NCBI RefSeq assembly: GCF_030681155.1
Contig: NZ_JAUXXE010000043.1
Coordinates: 1 to 64,000, forward strand
Length of the DNA stretch: 64,000 bases
From: Phenylobacterium sp.
Lineage (GTDB): Bacteria > Pseudomonadota > Alphaproteobacteria > Caulobacterales > Caulobacteraceae
Reading direction: 5' to 3'
The position numbers and the translations under genes were made by a program. Numbering within the stretch: the first letter of the stretch is position 1; each line of letters starts with the position of its first letter. The notes beneath the pieces were generated by a model. It made no database searches and was not told where the DNA came from. It saw only the letters and a list, made by a program, of their open reading frames with translations. Below are positions 35,048-44,198 of this stretch, in pieces.

Positions 35048-36046
35048 TCAAGCGCGCGCGGCGGCGCGCAATTCGGAAAGTGCGGTGAAGAAGGCGTCCG
35101 TCCGGTCGAGGTTGACGGCTTCCACCTCGCGCGGAAGGCGTTGCAGCGTCTCCCATGCCGAGGCCCAGCGATCAAGGTCGCCATATCCCTCGCCGGCCAG
35201 GCGCGTCGCATGGCTATGGACGCGTTCGGCGAGGCGTTCGAACAGCAGGTTGAATTGGGCTTGGCCCTCCCCGCCTCGGAAGCGATCAGCCAACGCCAAA
35301 GCTGCAGCCTCATTGATCTGCGGCAGGCCGATCAGGATTTCCTTCGCCGCGTCGTCCACGGCCACCGCGCCGGCCAAGGCCAGGGCCAGGGCGCGCCCGG
35401 GCGCCCCGTTGGACATGCGGGCCAGCCGGATCGAATCCTCAGCGTTGGCCGTGGTTCGCGATTGGACAAAGCTCGTCACATCGCTTTCAGCCAGCCCGCC
35501 AAACGCCAGCCGGCGGCAGCGCGAGCGGATCGTCGGAAGGAGCCGTCCTGGCGAATGAGAAATCAGGAGAATGACGCCGCGCTCGGGCGGCTCCTCAAGC
35601 GTTTTCAGCACCGCATTGGCCGAATTGACGTTCAGGTCGTCGGCGGCGTCGATGATCGCCACGCGGTGCGGAGAGCTGGCGGGCGACTTGGAGAAGAAGT
35701 CGGAAAGCTTGCGCGCCTCGTCGACCGGAATGGCCTTGCGGACCTTGCCGTCCTCGCCGATCCGCTCGAGCACCATGATGTCAGGGTGCGAACGCGCGAT
35801 GATCTGGCGGCTGACCGGATGGCCGGGCGAGGCGCCTAGTACGCCATAGGAACGTTCCGGCGGCGCGCCCAGCAACCGACGTGCGGCGCGATAGGCGAAG
35901 GTCGCCTTGCCAACGCCCTCAGGACCGGTGAGCAGCCAAGCATGATGCAGGCGCCCGCGACTGCGCGCTTCCTCAAAGGCGATCTCAGCGGCCTCATGAC
36001 CCTTCAGATCGAAGACTTCGCGAGGATGAGTCGGTTGCTCAGCCAT
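35048..36046 (-). CDS. holB: DNA polymerase III delta' subunit
   Basis: 332 residues. AAA+ clamp-loader features are present: HAWLLTGPEGVGKATFAYRAARRLL (Walker A), KSPASSPHRVAIIDAADDLN, and ANAVLKTLEEPPERGVILLISHSP with sensor SRCRRL. The Walker A GPEGVGKAT is intact, as in alphaproteobacterial HolB. It overlaps tmk by 8 bases, showing translational coupling. It loads the sliding clamp as part of the DnaX complex. Confidence 0.94.
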   Translation of the reverse strand: MAEQPTHPREVFDLKGHEAAEIAFEEARSRGRLHHAWLLTGPEGVGKATFAYRAARRLLGAPPERSYGVLGASPGHPVSRQIIARSHPDIMVLERIGEDGKVRKAIPVDEARKLSDFFSKSPASSPHRVAIIDAADDLNVNSANAVLKTLEEPPERGVILLISHSPGRLLPTIRSRCRRLAFGGLAESDVTSFVQSRTTANAEDSIRLARMSNGAPGRALALALAGAVAVDDAAKEILIGLPQINEAAALALADRFRGGEGQAQFNLLFERLAERVHSHATRLAGEGYGDLDRWASAWETLQRLPREVEAVNLDRTDAFFTALSELRAAARA

Positions 36047-36695
36047 GGACCGCCAACCGATCGCTAACCGTGGCCCAGACTTGCGCCTCGACCTCCTCGA
36101 TGGAGCCGGAGGCGTCGATCAGCGCGCAGCGGTTGGGCTCGGCCTTGGCGATGGCGAGAAACGCGCCGCGCAGCCGTTCATGGAAGGCCACGCCCTTTGA
36201 CTCAAACCGGGTCTCAGCATGACCGGCGGTGTTCGCAAAGCTCTCGGCCCGCGCCAGCCCGACATCGACCGGCAGGTCGAAGACAAGGGTCAGGTCCGGC
36301 CGCACCTCGGCCAGGACGTGAGCCTCTAGCGCCGAGATCAAGGCCGGCGCCACGCCGCCCGCCCCGCCCTGATAGGCGCGCGTGGAATCGGCGAACCGGT
36401 CGCAGATCACCCAGGCGCCGCGCGCCAGCGCCGGCTGGATGATCCGCTCGATATGATCGCGTCGCGCGCCGTACATCAGCAGCGTCTCGGTCACCGGGCT
36501 CCAGCGGTCGGCCTCGCCCTTCAGGACAAGATTGCGGATCGCCTCGGCTCCGGGAGAGCCACCCGGCTCGCGGGTCTGGACGACATCCAGACCCTCGCCC
36601 TGCAGGCGCGCGACCAGGCGGCGAACCTGGGTGGATTTCCCAGCGCCTTCTCCGCCTTCAAAGGTGATGAACCGCCCGCGCGTCACGCCGGCCAA
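36039..36695 (-). CDS. tmk: Thymidylate kinase
   Basis: 218 residues. P-loop GGEGAGKSTQVRRL, then TREPGGSPGAEAIRNL (dTMP binding), CDRFADSTRAYQGG with the DR motif and LTLVFDLPVDVGLARA are diagnostic. It phosphorylates dTMP to dTDP. It lies between rlpA (40 bases away) and holB (8-base overlap). The D-alanyl-D-alanine carboxypeptidase that often stands between rlpA and tmk in relatives is absent. Confidence 0.96.
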   Translation of the reverse strand: MAGVTRGRFITFEGGEGAGKSTQVRRLVARLQGEGLDVVQTREPGGSPGAEAIRNLVLKGEADRWSPVTETLLMYGARRDHIERIIQPALARGAWVICDRFADSTRAYQGGAGGVAPALISALEAHVLAEVRPDLTLVFDLPVDVGLARAESFANTAGHAETRFESKGVAFHERLRGAFLAIAKAEPNRCALIDASGSIEEVEAQVWATVSDRLAVHG

Positions 36696-36735
36696 AATGG
36701 CCCGTTCGCTCGGTTTGTCCAGCCGCTATGCGCCG

Positions 36736-37695
36736 TCAGAGACCAGGACGTACGACCCGAGCCTCGGCGAAGCCAGACGCCGCAACCCGATCGCGCAAGG
36801 CCCAGGCCTCGGCCTCGTCCGGCGTGCCCTGCACCATCACGCGGTACAATGTCACGCCGTCGGCCCGCTGGTAGGGTTCGACCGTCGCGGTCACCCCGCC
36901 GCCGAGCTGGTTGACGACGCGCTGAGCGTTGGCTGGATCAGCGAAGGCGCCGGCCTGAACACGATAGGCCAGGCCCGTCCCACTGCCAGGCGACGCAACC
37001 GGTATCGGCGCATTGAGCGGCGGCAAGGCGCTCGAACCGACCGCAGGCGGCAGTGGGGCTGTGCCTGGCGAAGGGTTTAAGCCGACATAGGGCGTCGGGC
37101 CGGTGGGCATCTGGTCGGTCGGCATGCTGGGCGTATAGCCTGCATAGCGCAGACCGGCGTCCGGAGCGCCCAAGGGCGCAGGACCCACATAGCGAACGCG
37201 GACATTCGTGCGTCCTTGTTGCTCGAAGCCAAGCTGCTGGGCCGCGGCCTGGGAGAGATCGATGAGGCCGCCGTCGTGGAACGGTCCGCGGTCATTCACC
37301 CGCACCTGGACCGACTTGCCGTTCTCGAGGTTGGTCACCTCGACGATGGATGGCAATGGCAAGGTCGTGTGTGCCGCCGACAGTGCATATTTGTCGAAAA
37401 TCTCGCCGTTCGCCGTTGGCTTCAGGTGATGTTCGGCGCCGTACCAGGTCGCCAAGCCTTGTTGATCATAGCCCGGCTCCTCCTTGGGCGAGTACCAGAC
37501 GCCGGCGACCTGATAGGGCGAGCCGACTTTGTACTTGCCGCCCGCTCCGGTCGGCATCTGGCCGGGGGTCGGCCCGGTCACCGGATGCTTGGCGGCGAAT
37601 TTCGGTTGTGGCGTGGCGCAGGCGGCCAGCGCCGCGCTGCCGATAAGCACCAAGGCCAGGCTTTGGGCGCGCGCACGCGAACGGTTACGGATCAT
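36736..37695 (-). CDS. rlpA: RlpA-family septal lytic transglycosylase with SPOR domain
   Basis: 319 residues. A lipoprotein-type signal peptide ends at SAALAAC. The double-psi-beta-barrel has GLATWYGAEHHLKPTANGE, YALSAAHTTLPLPSIVEV and the catalytic-type VRVNDRGPF. A proline-rich linker leads to a C-terminal SPOR domain (AYRVQAGAFADPANAQRV ... YRVMVQG), which binds denuded septal glycan. It cleaves peptidoglycan strands during cell separation. It heads the operon with tmk, holB, tatD, MBL and purN. Confidence 0.92.
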   Translation of the reverse strand: MIRNRSRARAQSLALVLIGSAALAACATPQPKFAAKHPVTGPTPGQMPTGAGGKYKVGSPYQVAGVWYSPKEEPGYDQQGLATWYGAEHHLKPTANGEIFDKYALSAAHTTLPLPSIVEVTNLENGKSVQVRVNDRGPFHDGGLIDLSQAAAQQLGFEQQGRTNVRVRYVGPAPLGAPDAGLRYAGYTPSMPTDQMPTGPTPYVGLNPSPGTAPLPPAVGSSALPPLNAPIPVASPGSGTGLAYRVQAGAFADPANAQRVVNQLGGGVTATVEPYQRADGVTLYRVMVQGTPDEAEAWALRDRVAASGFAEARVVRPGL

Positions 37696-37812
37696 GACCG
37701 CAGGTCCTCTAGTCTACGCTCCCCAGCGCCAAAACGTCGGGAACGATGGTGACCGCAGAACTTTGCGTCAGGGTTAACGACGGAGCCTTTTTCGTTAAGG
37801 CTGTTTGGTGGC

Positions 37813-37842
37813 TTGGAGCCGCCGCCCGGCTCCTGCTATAGG
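37813..37842 (+). promoter_or_regulatory. Predicted promoter of tRNA-Ser
   Basis: TTGGAGC (37813-37819) and GCTATAGG (37835-37842) are separated by 15 bases, close to the Caulobacter housekeeping pattern TTGACGS-N10-14-GCTANAWC. A start a few bases downstream would place the transcript right ahead of the tRNA at 37853. Confidence 0.5.
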
Positions 37843-37852
37843 CCCCAAATCC

Positions 37853-37942
37853 GGATGGGTGGCCGAGTGGTTTAAGGCAGCGGTCTTGAAAACCGCCGTA
37901 GGTGAGAGCCTACCGTGGGTTCGAATCCCACCCCATCCGCCA
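37853..37942 (+). tRNA. tRNA-Ser (anticodon UGA)
   Basis: 90 bases including an encoded CCA end. The acceptor stem is GGATGGG (37853-37859) with CCCATCC (37932-37938), discriminator G and CCA 37940-37942. The anticodon stem GCGGT/ACCGC encloses the loop CTTGAAA with TGA at 37887-37889, reading UCA codons. A long variable arm and the GTGGGTTCGAATCCCAC T-arm are as expected for a class II tRNA. Confidence 0.97.
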
Positions 37943-37994
37943 AGCGCCTTCTTCTTGAAACGACCGCGCCCCGAATATTCGCGATATGCCGGGC

Positions 37995-39020
37995 TTACGC
38001 GGCGGCCGCCGGTTGACCGCGCCAACGCCCCGGATTTGCCAATAGTTCACGTAGCGCCGCCACGATGGCGGCGATCGGCTCCTCCCACATGCTGGGCGAT
38101 GGGGCGTCGTTGTGCAGCACGTTCATGCAGGCGTTGGCCTCAAACACCAGCAAGCTGCCGTCAGGGCGAAGCGAGCAATCGATGCCGAAGTAGTCCAGGC
38201 TCAGGGCCTCGGCCACAGCCATCACCGACGAGCGGATAGCCGGTGCGGTCTGCTCGGCGAACGCGGCCAGCGCGGCCTGCTCCTCTGCCTCGGTGTTTTG
38301 CGTACGCCGCGAAGCGTGCAGCAACCAGCTTTCGCCAATGATCACGTGGCGCAGGAATATTTGATCGCCAACCACCACGACCCGGTGCTTGCGATAGAGC
38401 CCATCGGCATCGGCGAAATCGACGAACTCGGTGACATAGACCAGTTCATTTCCGAACCGGATCTTCGCGGCCTGTAGGTCTTCAGGGCGGTCGACCTTGA
38501 TCATGTCGTCGCCGCCGTGCGCTCCCACGGGCCGGATCAGGAGTGGGAAGTTGAGGCCCTCAACCGCTATCGTTCTGCCCAACGCCTCCGGATGGGGCGC
38601 TGGCGTCCGAATTGTCCGCGGCATGCAGACTCCCTCCACGCCAGAGAGACCCTTCGCAACTTCATCGCGTCCGGTGCGCAGAACCGCAGCGGGGGCGTTG
38701 AACGCCGGCTTCCGGAGCTGCTGGACGATGAGGTCGGCCTTGCGCAAGGCGACCTCATATATGTCGGCGTCCGCCAGGTAGTTGATGACCGGCAGCCGCC
38801 GCATCGGTAGCGGCTTCAGCCCGCGGCGCGGGCTAAGCCATAGTTGCCGGGCGCGCGACAGCAACTCCGGAACGTAGGGCAGAAAACTCGCGGTCCCGCT
38901 GAGAACAAACCGGGGCGGATCGAAGCCATCCTGCACGTCGATCCGGCAGTGACGGTTAAACGGCGCGCCGCGGATTAAAATCACCTCGTCCGGCGCGCGA
39001 AGCTGGGAATCGGAACTCAT
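37995..39020 (-). CDS. ATP-grasp superfamily protein, unknown substrate
   Basis: 341 residues from the ATG at 39020. The N-terminal 140 residues are not recognised. The ATP-grasp core follows: LNFPLLIRPVGAHGGDDMIKV (glycine-rich loop), VYVTEFVDFADADGLYRKHRVVVV, and LDYFGIDCSLRPDGSLLVFE with the metal-binding FEANACMN. Such enzymes join a carboxylate to an amine or thiol. It has no pathway neighbours: it stands alone between tRNA-Ser and a divergent deacylase. RimK-like modification or peptide ligation are possible, but unproven. Confidence 0.75.
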   Translation of the reverse strand: MSSDSQLRAPDEVILIRGAPFNRHCRIDVQDGFDPPRFVLSGTASFLPYVPELLSRARQLWLSPRRGLKPLPMRRLPVINYLADADIYEVALRKADLIVQQLRKPAFNAPAAVLRTGRDEVAKGLSGVEGVCMPRTIRTPAPHPEALGRTIAVEGLNFPLLIRPVGAHGGDDMIKVDRPEDLQAAKIRFGNELVYVTEFVDFADADGLYRKHRVVVVGDQIFLRHVIIGESWLLHASRRTQNTEAEEQAALAAFAEQTAPAIRSSVMAVAEALSLDYFGIDCSLRPDGSLLVFEANACMNVLHNDAPSPSMWEEPIAAIVAALRELLANPGRWRGQPAAAA

Positions 39021-39223
39021 CGGGGTCTTTCGCACACGGCTCCACTGTCTGGCGCGCCAAACCCAACGACACCGAGAAAAACTTCCAGGGCCCGCGGCAG
39101 GACGACAAGCTTGCCGCCGCGTCACACTTTTCGAACATTCGGGATGGAGCCATAGTGTCCTCTGTCGGATACGCAGGTGCGGACTGAATGACGCCTGCGA
39201 CGGCTCCAAGCGAGGGCGGAAGC

Positions 39224-40960
39224 ATGCACGATCTGGTCATCCGTAACGGGCGCGTGGTGGACGGCGCCGAGACCGCGGCCTTCACGGCCGATATCGCCGT
39301 AGACGGCGGAAAAATCACAGCGGTAGGCAAGATAGACCAGCCCGGCCGGCGCGAGATCGACGCCGCGGGCCTGGTCGTCACGCCGGGATGGGTGGACATC
39401 CATACCCACTACGACGGCCAGGTGACCTGGGATCCCTATCTCGCCCCGTCCAGTTGGCACGGCGTGACAACCGTGGTGATGGGCAATTGCGGCGTAGGTT
39501 TCGCGCCGGTTCGCCCTGATCGCCACGAATGGCTGATCGAACTGATGGAGGGTGTCGAGGATATCCCCGGCGCCGCTCTCTCCGAAGGCATCACGTGGAC
39601 GTGGGAGAGTTTCCCCGAATACCTCGACAGCCTGGACGCCCAGCCGCGCGTTCTGGACGTCGCGACCCAGGTCCCGCATGGCGCGGTGCGCGCCTATGTG
39701 ATGGGCGAACGCGGGGCGCGCAACGAGCCGGCGACCGCCGAGGACATCGCCGAGATGTCGCGCATCGTCGGCGAGGGTGTGGCCGCCGGCGCACTGGGGT
39801 TCTCCACCTCGCGAACCATGTTGCACCTGGCCAAGGACGGCGAGCCGGTCCCGGGGACCTTCGCGGCCGAGGACGAACTGCTGGGTATCGGGCGGGCCAT
39901 GGGCGCGGCGGGCCACGGGGTGTTCGAAATGGCCTCCGACATGGCGCCGGCCGAAGACGAGTTCGCGTGGATGAAGGCCATGTCGGCGGAAACCGGCGTG
40001 CCGGTCACCTACGGCCTGCTGCAGTCTCCGACCAAGGCCGACAACTGGAAGCGAATGCTGGCTCTGACGGAGGAGGCGCGCGCTGAAGGCGCCCAGATCA
40101 CCGCCCAGATCGCCTGCCGGCCAACCGGCATGGTGCTTGGCTGGCAGAGCACCGTGCATCCGTTCATTGGCCGCGAAAGCTATCGCAAGTTGGCCGCCCT
40201 GCCCTTCGCCGAACGGATCGTCCACCTGCGCGATCCTGACGTGCGCGCGCGTATACTGAGCGAACCTTCGAAGCCGATGGGCGCTATCGGCATGATCCTG
40301 ACCCAGGGCTTTGACCGGATGTTCCGGCTGGAGCACGACGGCGGGCTCGATTACGAGCCGCGCGCCGAGGACTCGATCGCCGCCCTGGCCGCAGCCACCG
40401 GCCGGCAACCGGACGCTATCGTCTACGACATGCTCATGGAAAAGGACGGCGCCGGCTACATCTACCTGCCGCTGTTGAACTATGCGGAGTTCAACTTCGA
40501 CCACATCCACGAGATGATGAACCACCCGAATACGGTGCTCAGCCTCTCGGACGGCGGCGCCCACTGCGGGGTGATCTGCGACGCCAGCTTCCCGACCTAC
40601 ATGCTGACCCACTGGACCCGCGACCGCGCGCGTGGACCACGCTTGTCGCTGGAAAAGGTCGTGTCGATGCAGACCCGCGACACCGCCCGCCTCTATGGGC
40701 TGCATGATCGCGGCGTCATCGCCCCCGGGATGAAGGCGGACTTCAATCTGATCGACTACGACAAGTTGGCCATCATGGCGCCGGAAATGGCGTTCGACCT
40801 GCCGGCCCAGGGACGGCGTCTGATCCAGCGTGCGCAGGGCTACGCCGCCACGATCGTAAGCGGTGTGGTGACCTTTGAGGCTGGGGAAGCCACCGGCGAG
40901 ATGCCCGGCAAACTGATCCGAGGACCCCAGCAAGCCAATCTGGCGATCGCCGCCGAATAG
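39224..40960 (+). CDS. N-acyl-D-amino-acid deacylase family amidohydrolase
   Basis: 578 residues from the ATG at 39224 (GGCGGA ahead; 39188 is an alternative). Amidohydrolase_3 signs are [32 protein letters not shown] with the HxH metals, [12 protein letters not shown] (the Cys of D-aminoacylases), and [24 protein letters not shown]. This length and pattern match D-aminoacylase or N-acyl-D-Glu deacylase-like proteins, common in Caulobacteraceae and Sphingomonads. The true substrate is open. It is divergent from the ATP-grasp gene. Confidence 0.88.
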   Translation: MHDLVIRNGRVVDGAETAAFTADIAVDGGKITAVGKIDQPGRREIDAAGLVVTPGWVDIHTHYDGQVTWDPYLAPSSWHGVTTVVMGNCGVGFAPVRPDRHEWLIELMEGVEDIPGAALSEGITWTWESFPEYLDSLDAQPRVLDVATQVPHGAVRAYVMGERGARNEPATAEDIAEMSRIVGEGVAAGALGFSTSRTMLHLAKDGEPVPGTFAAEDELLGIGRAMGAAGHGVFEMASDMAPAEDEFAWMKAMSAETGVPVTYGLLQSPTKADNWKRMLALTEEARAEGAQITAQIACRPTGMVLGWQSTVHPFIGRESYRKLAALPFAERIVHLRDPDVRARILSEPSKPMGAIGMILTQGFDRMFRLEHDGGLDYEPRAEDSIAALAAATGRQPDAIVYDMLMEKDGAGYIYLPLLNYAEFNFDHIHEMMNHPNTVLSLSDGGAHCGVICDASFPTYMLTHWTRDRARGPRLSLEKVVSMQTRDTARLYGLHDRGVIAPGMKADFNLIDYDKLAIMAPEMAFDLPAQGRRLIQRAQGYAATIVSGVVTFEAGEATGEMPGKLIRGPQQANLAIAAE

Positions 40961-41000
40961 CGTCCCGTCATGGCAAGGCGCCGTTGCGTCAAAGCGACGG

Positions 41001-41029
41001 TTGACCTCGCGGCTTTATGTTTCTAATTT
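41001..41029 (+). promoter_or_regulatory. Predicted promoter of the gbsR-cydAB operon
   Basis: TTGACC (41001-41006) and TAATTT (41024-41029) are separated by 17 bases. The -10 box touches the 18-bp palindrome immediately downstream, so a bound regulator would cover the start of transcription. Confidence 0.6.
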
Positions 41030-41045
41030 TCAGGAATTCCTGAAA
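41028..41045. promoter_or_regulatory. 18-bp perfect palindrome, likely GbsR/MarR operator
   Basis: TTTCAGGAATTCCTGAAA is its own reverse complement over all 18 bases. It lies 11 bases before the start of the GbsR/MarR gene and overlaps the -10 region. This is a strong candidate for autoregulation by the encoded regulator and, through it, control of the cyd genes. Confidence 0.75.
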
Positions 41046-41055
41046 GTTCACGAAA

Positions 41056-41640
41056 ATGAATTTGCCGCCTCTCACCCAGTCCTTTGTCCTCCACTTCGGG
41101 GAGATGGGAAGCCGATGGGGAATCAGCCGCACCGTCGGGCAGATCTACGCCCTGCTGTTCCTGGCCGAGGAGCCGCTGAACGCCGACGACATCACGGAGA
41201 AGCTCGGCTTCTCGCGCTCGAACGTCAGTATGGGGCTGAAGGAGCTGTCCTCCTGGCGGCTGGTGAAGCTGCAGCACAAGCCCGGCGATCGCCGCGAGTA
41301 CTTTTCCACGCCGGAAGACATCTGGGAGATCGTCCGCATCCTGGCCGAGGAGCGCCGGAAGCGGGAAATCGACCCCACGCTATCGATGCTGCGACAGGCG
41401 TTGGTCGAGACGCCGGCCACCCCGGGCGAGCGCCATGCCCAGGATCGTATGGCCGAGATGCACGGCCTTATCGAGCTGATCACCCGCTGGTCGGTCGACA
41501 TCCAGAAGCTTGAAACCGAAACCCTGATTCAACTGTTGGAGGTAGGCTCCAAGGTCCAGAAGGTGTTCGAAATGAAAGATCGCCTGAAGGTCGTCGCCGG
41601 GGGCAAGTCACGCCGACGGACCAGAACCGAGGGGCAGTGA
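41056..41640 (+). CDS. GbsR/MarR-type regulator of the cyd operon
   Basis: 194 residues with a winged helix: SRTVGQIYALLFLAEEPLNA, DDITEKLGFSRSNVSMGLKELSSW, LVKLQHKPGDRREYF. A helical C-terminus with possible coiled coil (RWSVDIQKLETETLIQLLE) follows. The gene lies one base before cydA and is likely in the same transcript. In relatives the same type precedes bd oxidase genes. It probably represses them and itself through the palindrome at 41028-41045, with an unknown signal such as redox or carbon status. Confidence 0.88.
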   Translation: MNLPPLTQSFVLHFGEMGSRWGISRTVGQIYALLFLAEEPLNADDITEKLGFSRSNVSMGLKELSSWRLVKLQHKPGDRREYFSTPEDIWEIVRILAEERRKREIDPTLSMLRQALVETPATPGERHAQDRMAEMHGLIELITRWSVDIQKLETETLIQLLEVGSKVQKVFEMKDRLKVVAGGKSRRRTRTEGQ

Positions 41641-41641
41641 G

Positions 41642-43063
41642 ATGTTCGACGACATAAGCGCCCTGACACTCGCGCGCGCGCAGTTCGCCTTCACCGTCTC
41701 ATTCCACTTCATTTTCCCGGCCTTCTCGATTGGCTTGGCTAGCTACCTCGCCGTCCTGGAAGCGCTTTGGCTGCGGACGAAGAACGAGGTCTATCTCAAC
41801 CTCTTCAAGTACTGGCTGAAGATCTTCGCCCTGGCCTTCGCCATGGGCGTCGTCTCGGGCATCACCATGTCCTACCAGTTTGGCACCAACTGGTCGGTGT
41901 TCTCCGACAAGGCTGGACCGATCATCGGCCCGCTGATGGCCTACGAGGTCATGACCGCCTTCTTCCTGGAGGCTGGTTTCCTGGGCGTCATGCTGTTCGG
42001 CATGAACCGCGTGGGGCCCAAACTGCACTTCATGGCGACACTGGCCGTGGCGGTCGGAACCTTCATCTCGGCCTTCTGGATCTTGTCCGCCAACAGTTGG
42101 ATGCAGACCCCGCAGGGCTTCACGATGAACGCCGCGGGCCAATTTGCGCCCGCTGACTGGCTGGCGATCATTTTCAACCCGTCCTTCCCCTACCGCTTGG
42201 TCCACACGGTGCTCGGCGCCTACCTGACGACCGCGCTGGTCGTCGGCGCGGTCGGGGCCTGGCACCTGCTGAAGGACAAGGCCAACGCCGGCGCGCGGGT
42301 GATGTTCAACATGGCCATGGGCCTGGTCGCGGTCGCCGCGCCGATCCAGATCTTCGCCGGCGACATGCACGGCCTCAATACGCTGGAGCACCAGCCCGCC
42401 AAGGTCATGGCGATGGAAGGCCACTTCCAGAGCCACCCTGACGGCGCGCCGCTGATCCTGTTCGGCATTCCCGATCAGAAGGCCGGCGAGGTCCGCGCGC
42501 AGATCGCGATCCCCAAGGCTTCCTCCCTCATCCTCAAGCACGACCTCAACGCGCCCTTGGCGGGTCTCGAGACCGTGCCGCGTGAAGACTGGCCGCCGGT
42601 GCCGATCGTCTTCTGGTCATTCCGCATCATGGTCGGCCTCGGCATGCTGATGCTCGGCCTGGGGGCGTTCAGCATCCTGGCGCGAGTTCGGCGCAGTCTC
42701 TACGACTGGCCGCTGCTGCATCGCTTCGCCCTGGTGATGGGTCCTGCCGGCTTCGTCGCCGTCCTGGCCGGCTGGGTGACGACCGAGGTCGGGCGCCAAC
42801 CGTTCACGGTCTATGGCCTGCTCCGAACGGCCCATTCGGCCGCACCTCTGGACGCTCCTGCGGTCGCCGCCTCCCTGCTCGCCTTCGTCATCGTCTACTT
42901 CGTCGTTTTCTCGGCGGGCACTGGCTACATCCTCAAGCTGATGAGCCACGCGCCCCACCCCGGCGAGCCTGGTCTGGAGGAAACTCCTGACCAGCCCATC
43001 CGTACCGCCGGCATCACACCGGCCCCTGGCATCCACCACGCCGCCGAGGGAGACGCGTCATGA
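41642..43063 (+). CDS. cydA: Cytochrome bd-type ubiquinol oxidase subunit I
   Basis: 473 residues with about nine membrane helices. Heme ligand His22 lies in SFHFIFPAFSIG; FRLVH-type LVHTVLGAYL and GDMHGLNTLEHQPAKVMAMEG follow, with the conserved Glu of the quinol site. The Q-loop after it is short, without the long insertion of E. coli CydA, as in cyanide-insensitive (CioA) oxidases. It oxidises quinol and reduces oxygen with high affinity, without proton pumping. The stop overlaps cydB by 4 bases. Confidence 0.95.
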   Translation: MFDDISALTLARAQFAFTVSFHFIFPAFSIGLASYLAVLEALWLRTKNEVYLNLFKYWLKIFALAFAMGVVSGITMSYQFGTNWSVFSDKAGPIIGPLMAYEVMTAFFLEAGFLGVMLFGMNRVGPKLHFMATLAVAVGTFISAFWILSANSWMQTPQGFTMNAAGQFAPADWLAIIFNPSFPYRLVHTVLGAYLTTALVVGAVGAWHLLKDKANAGARVMFNMAMGLVAVAAPIQIFAGDMHGLNTLEHQPAKVMAMEGHFQSHPDGAPLILFGIPDQKAGEVRAQIAIPKASSLILKHDLNAPLAGLETVPREDWPPVPIVFWSFRIMVGLGMLMLGLGAFSILARVRRSLYDWPLLHRFALVMGPAGFVAVLAGWVTTEVGRQPFTVYGLLRTAHSAAPLDAPAVAASLLAFVIVYFVVFSAGTGYILKLMSHAPHPGEPGLEETPDQPIRTAGITPAPGIHHAAEGDAS

Positions 43064-44067
43064 GCCCCGCCCTGGATCTCCCGACGGTCTGGGCGTTCAT
43101 CATCGCCTTTGCGGTGTTCGCCTATGTTGTGATGGACGGCTTCGACCTCGGGATCGGCATTCTGTTCCCGACCTTCAAGCCCGGCCGCGAACGTGACTCG
43201 GCCATGAACTCCGTGGCTCCTGTCTGGGACGGCAACGAGACTTGGCTGGTGCTGGGCGGCGGCGGCCTGATGGCGGCCTTTCCGCTCGCCTACGCCATCA
43301 TCCTGCCGGCGCTCTACGCCCCGATCATCATCATGTTGCTGGCGCTGATTTTCCGCGGCGTGGCCTTCGAGTTCCGTTGGCGCGACCCCGCCCATCGGGC
43401 GTTCTGGGACGTAGCGTTCACGGGCGGCTCGATCATCGGGACCCTGGCCCAGGGCGTCACACTGGGCGCTTTGCTACAGGGCATCACCGTCGAAGGCCGC
43501 CAGTATGCCGGCGGATGGTGGGACTGGCTGACGCCGTTCAGCCTGCTCACCGGCGTCAGCCTGGTGGTCGGCTACGCCTTCCTGGGCGCGACATGGTTGG
43601 TCATGAAGACAGAGGGTGACGTTCAAGCCCACGTCCGGCGCATGGCCGGGTGGCTCGGCGCGGCGACCATCGGCCTGATCGGCGTGGTCAGCGCCGTGAC
43701 GCCCTTCCTCAAGGGCGCCTATTACGAAAACTGGTTCGCGTGGCCCAACGTCCTGCTGACGGCGCAGGTCCCTTTGCTGGTGCTCGTCGGTACGGTTCTG
43801 TTCTTCCGAAGCCTGATGCGCGGCCATGAGTACTGGCCGTTCCTGCTGGCGCTGGGCCTATTCGGCCTCAGCTTCGTCGGCCTGGGGATCAGCATGTTCC
43901 CCTATGTGGTGCCTGGCGCCGTCACGATTTGGCAGGCGGCGGCCCCGGACTCGAGCTTGATCTTCATGCTCGTGGGGGCGGTCGTGCTGGTGCCGATCAT
44001 CCTGGCCTATACCGGCTACGCCTACTGGGTGTTTCGCGGCAAGGTCGGCCAGGAGGGCTATCACTGA
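43060..44067 (+). CDS. cydB: Cytochrome bd-type ubiquinol oxidase subunit II
   Basis: 335 residues, eight or nine membrane helices. The signature FAYVVMDGFDLGIGILFP at the start, NSVAPVWDGNETWLVLGGGGLMAAFP, and FRGVAFEFRWRD are diagnostic. It starts in the cydA stop (ATGA) and ends overlapping the DUF2474 gene by one base, so the three subunit genes are co-translated. Confidence 0.95.
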   Translation: MSPALDLPTVWAFIIAFAVFAYVVMDGFDLGIGILFPTFKPGRERDSAMNSVAPVWDGNETWLVLGGGGLMAAFPLAYAIILPALYAPIIIMLLALIFRGVAFEFRWRDPAHRAFWDVAFTGGSIIGTLAQGVTLGALLQGITVEGRQYAGGWWDWLTPFSLLTGVSLVVGYAFLGATWLVMKTEGDVQAHVRRMAGWLGAATIGLIGVVSAVTPFLKGAYYENWFAWPNVLLTAQVPLLVLVGTVLFFRSLMRGHEYWPFLLALGLFGLSFVGLGISMFPYVVPGAVTIWQAAAPDSSLIFMLVGAVVLVPIILAYTGYAYWVFRGKVGQEGYH

Positions 44068-44183
44068 TGACGGCCCGTCCTCCGCAACTGTGGCGCCGAC
44101 TATTGTGGTTCGCCGGGCTGTGGCTCGGCGGCGTCCTTACGGTAGGCGCGATCAGCATGCTGATCCGCACCTGGCTGCTCTGA
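44067..44183 (+). CDS. DUF2474 small bd-oxidase subunit-like protein (CydX-like)
   Basis: 38 residues beginning at the ATG that overlaps the cydB stop (TGATG). It has a basic start MTARPPQLWRRLLWF and one membrane helix GLWLGGVLTVGAISMLI, ending RTWLL. This matches DUF2474, found at the end of cioAB operons and analogous to CydX, a short subunit needed for oxidase stability. The overlap argues for stoichiometric production with CydB. Confidence 0.85.
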   Translation: MTARPPQLWRRLLWFAGLWLGGVLTVGAISMLIRTWLL

Positions 44184-44198
44184 CGCCGCCAGGACCGA

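Noticed and set aside
35035..35313. N-terminal extension of TatD
   Set aside because: Overlaps holB in another frame; TatD homology begins exactly at the ATG at 35034.
37774..37798. CtrA box (TTAA-N7-TTAA) before the tRNA
   Set aside because: Two TTAA half-sites form an inverted repeat TTAACGA/TCGTTAA, but they are 17 bases apart, not 7.
39122..40933. 603-codon open frame on the minus strand
   Set aside because: Shadow of the well-supported D-aminoacylase family gene on the plus strand; low-complexity His/Arg/Gly composition and no family motif.
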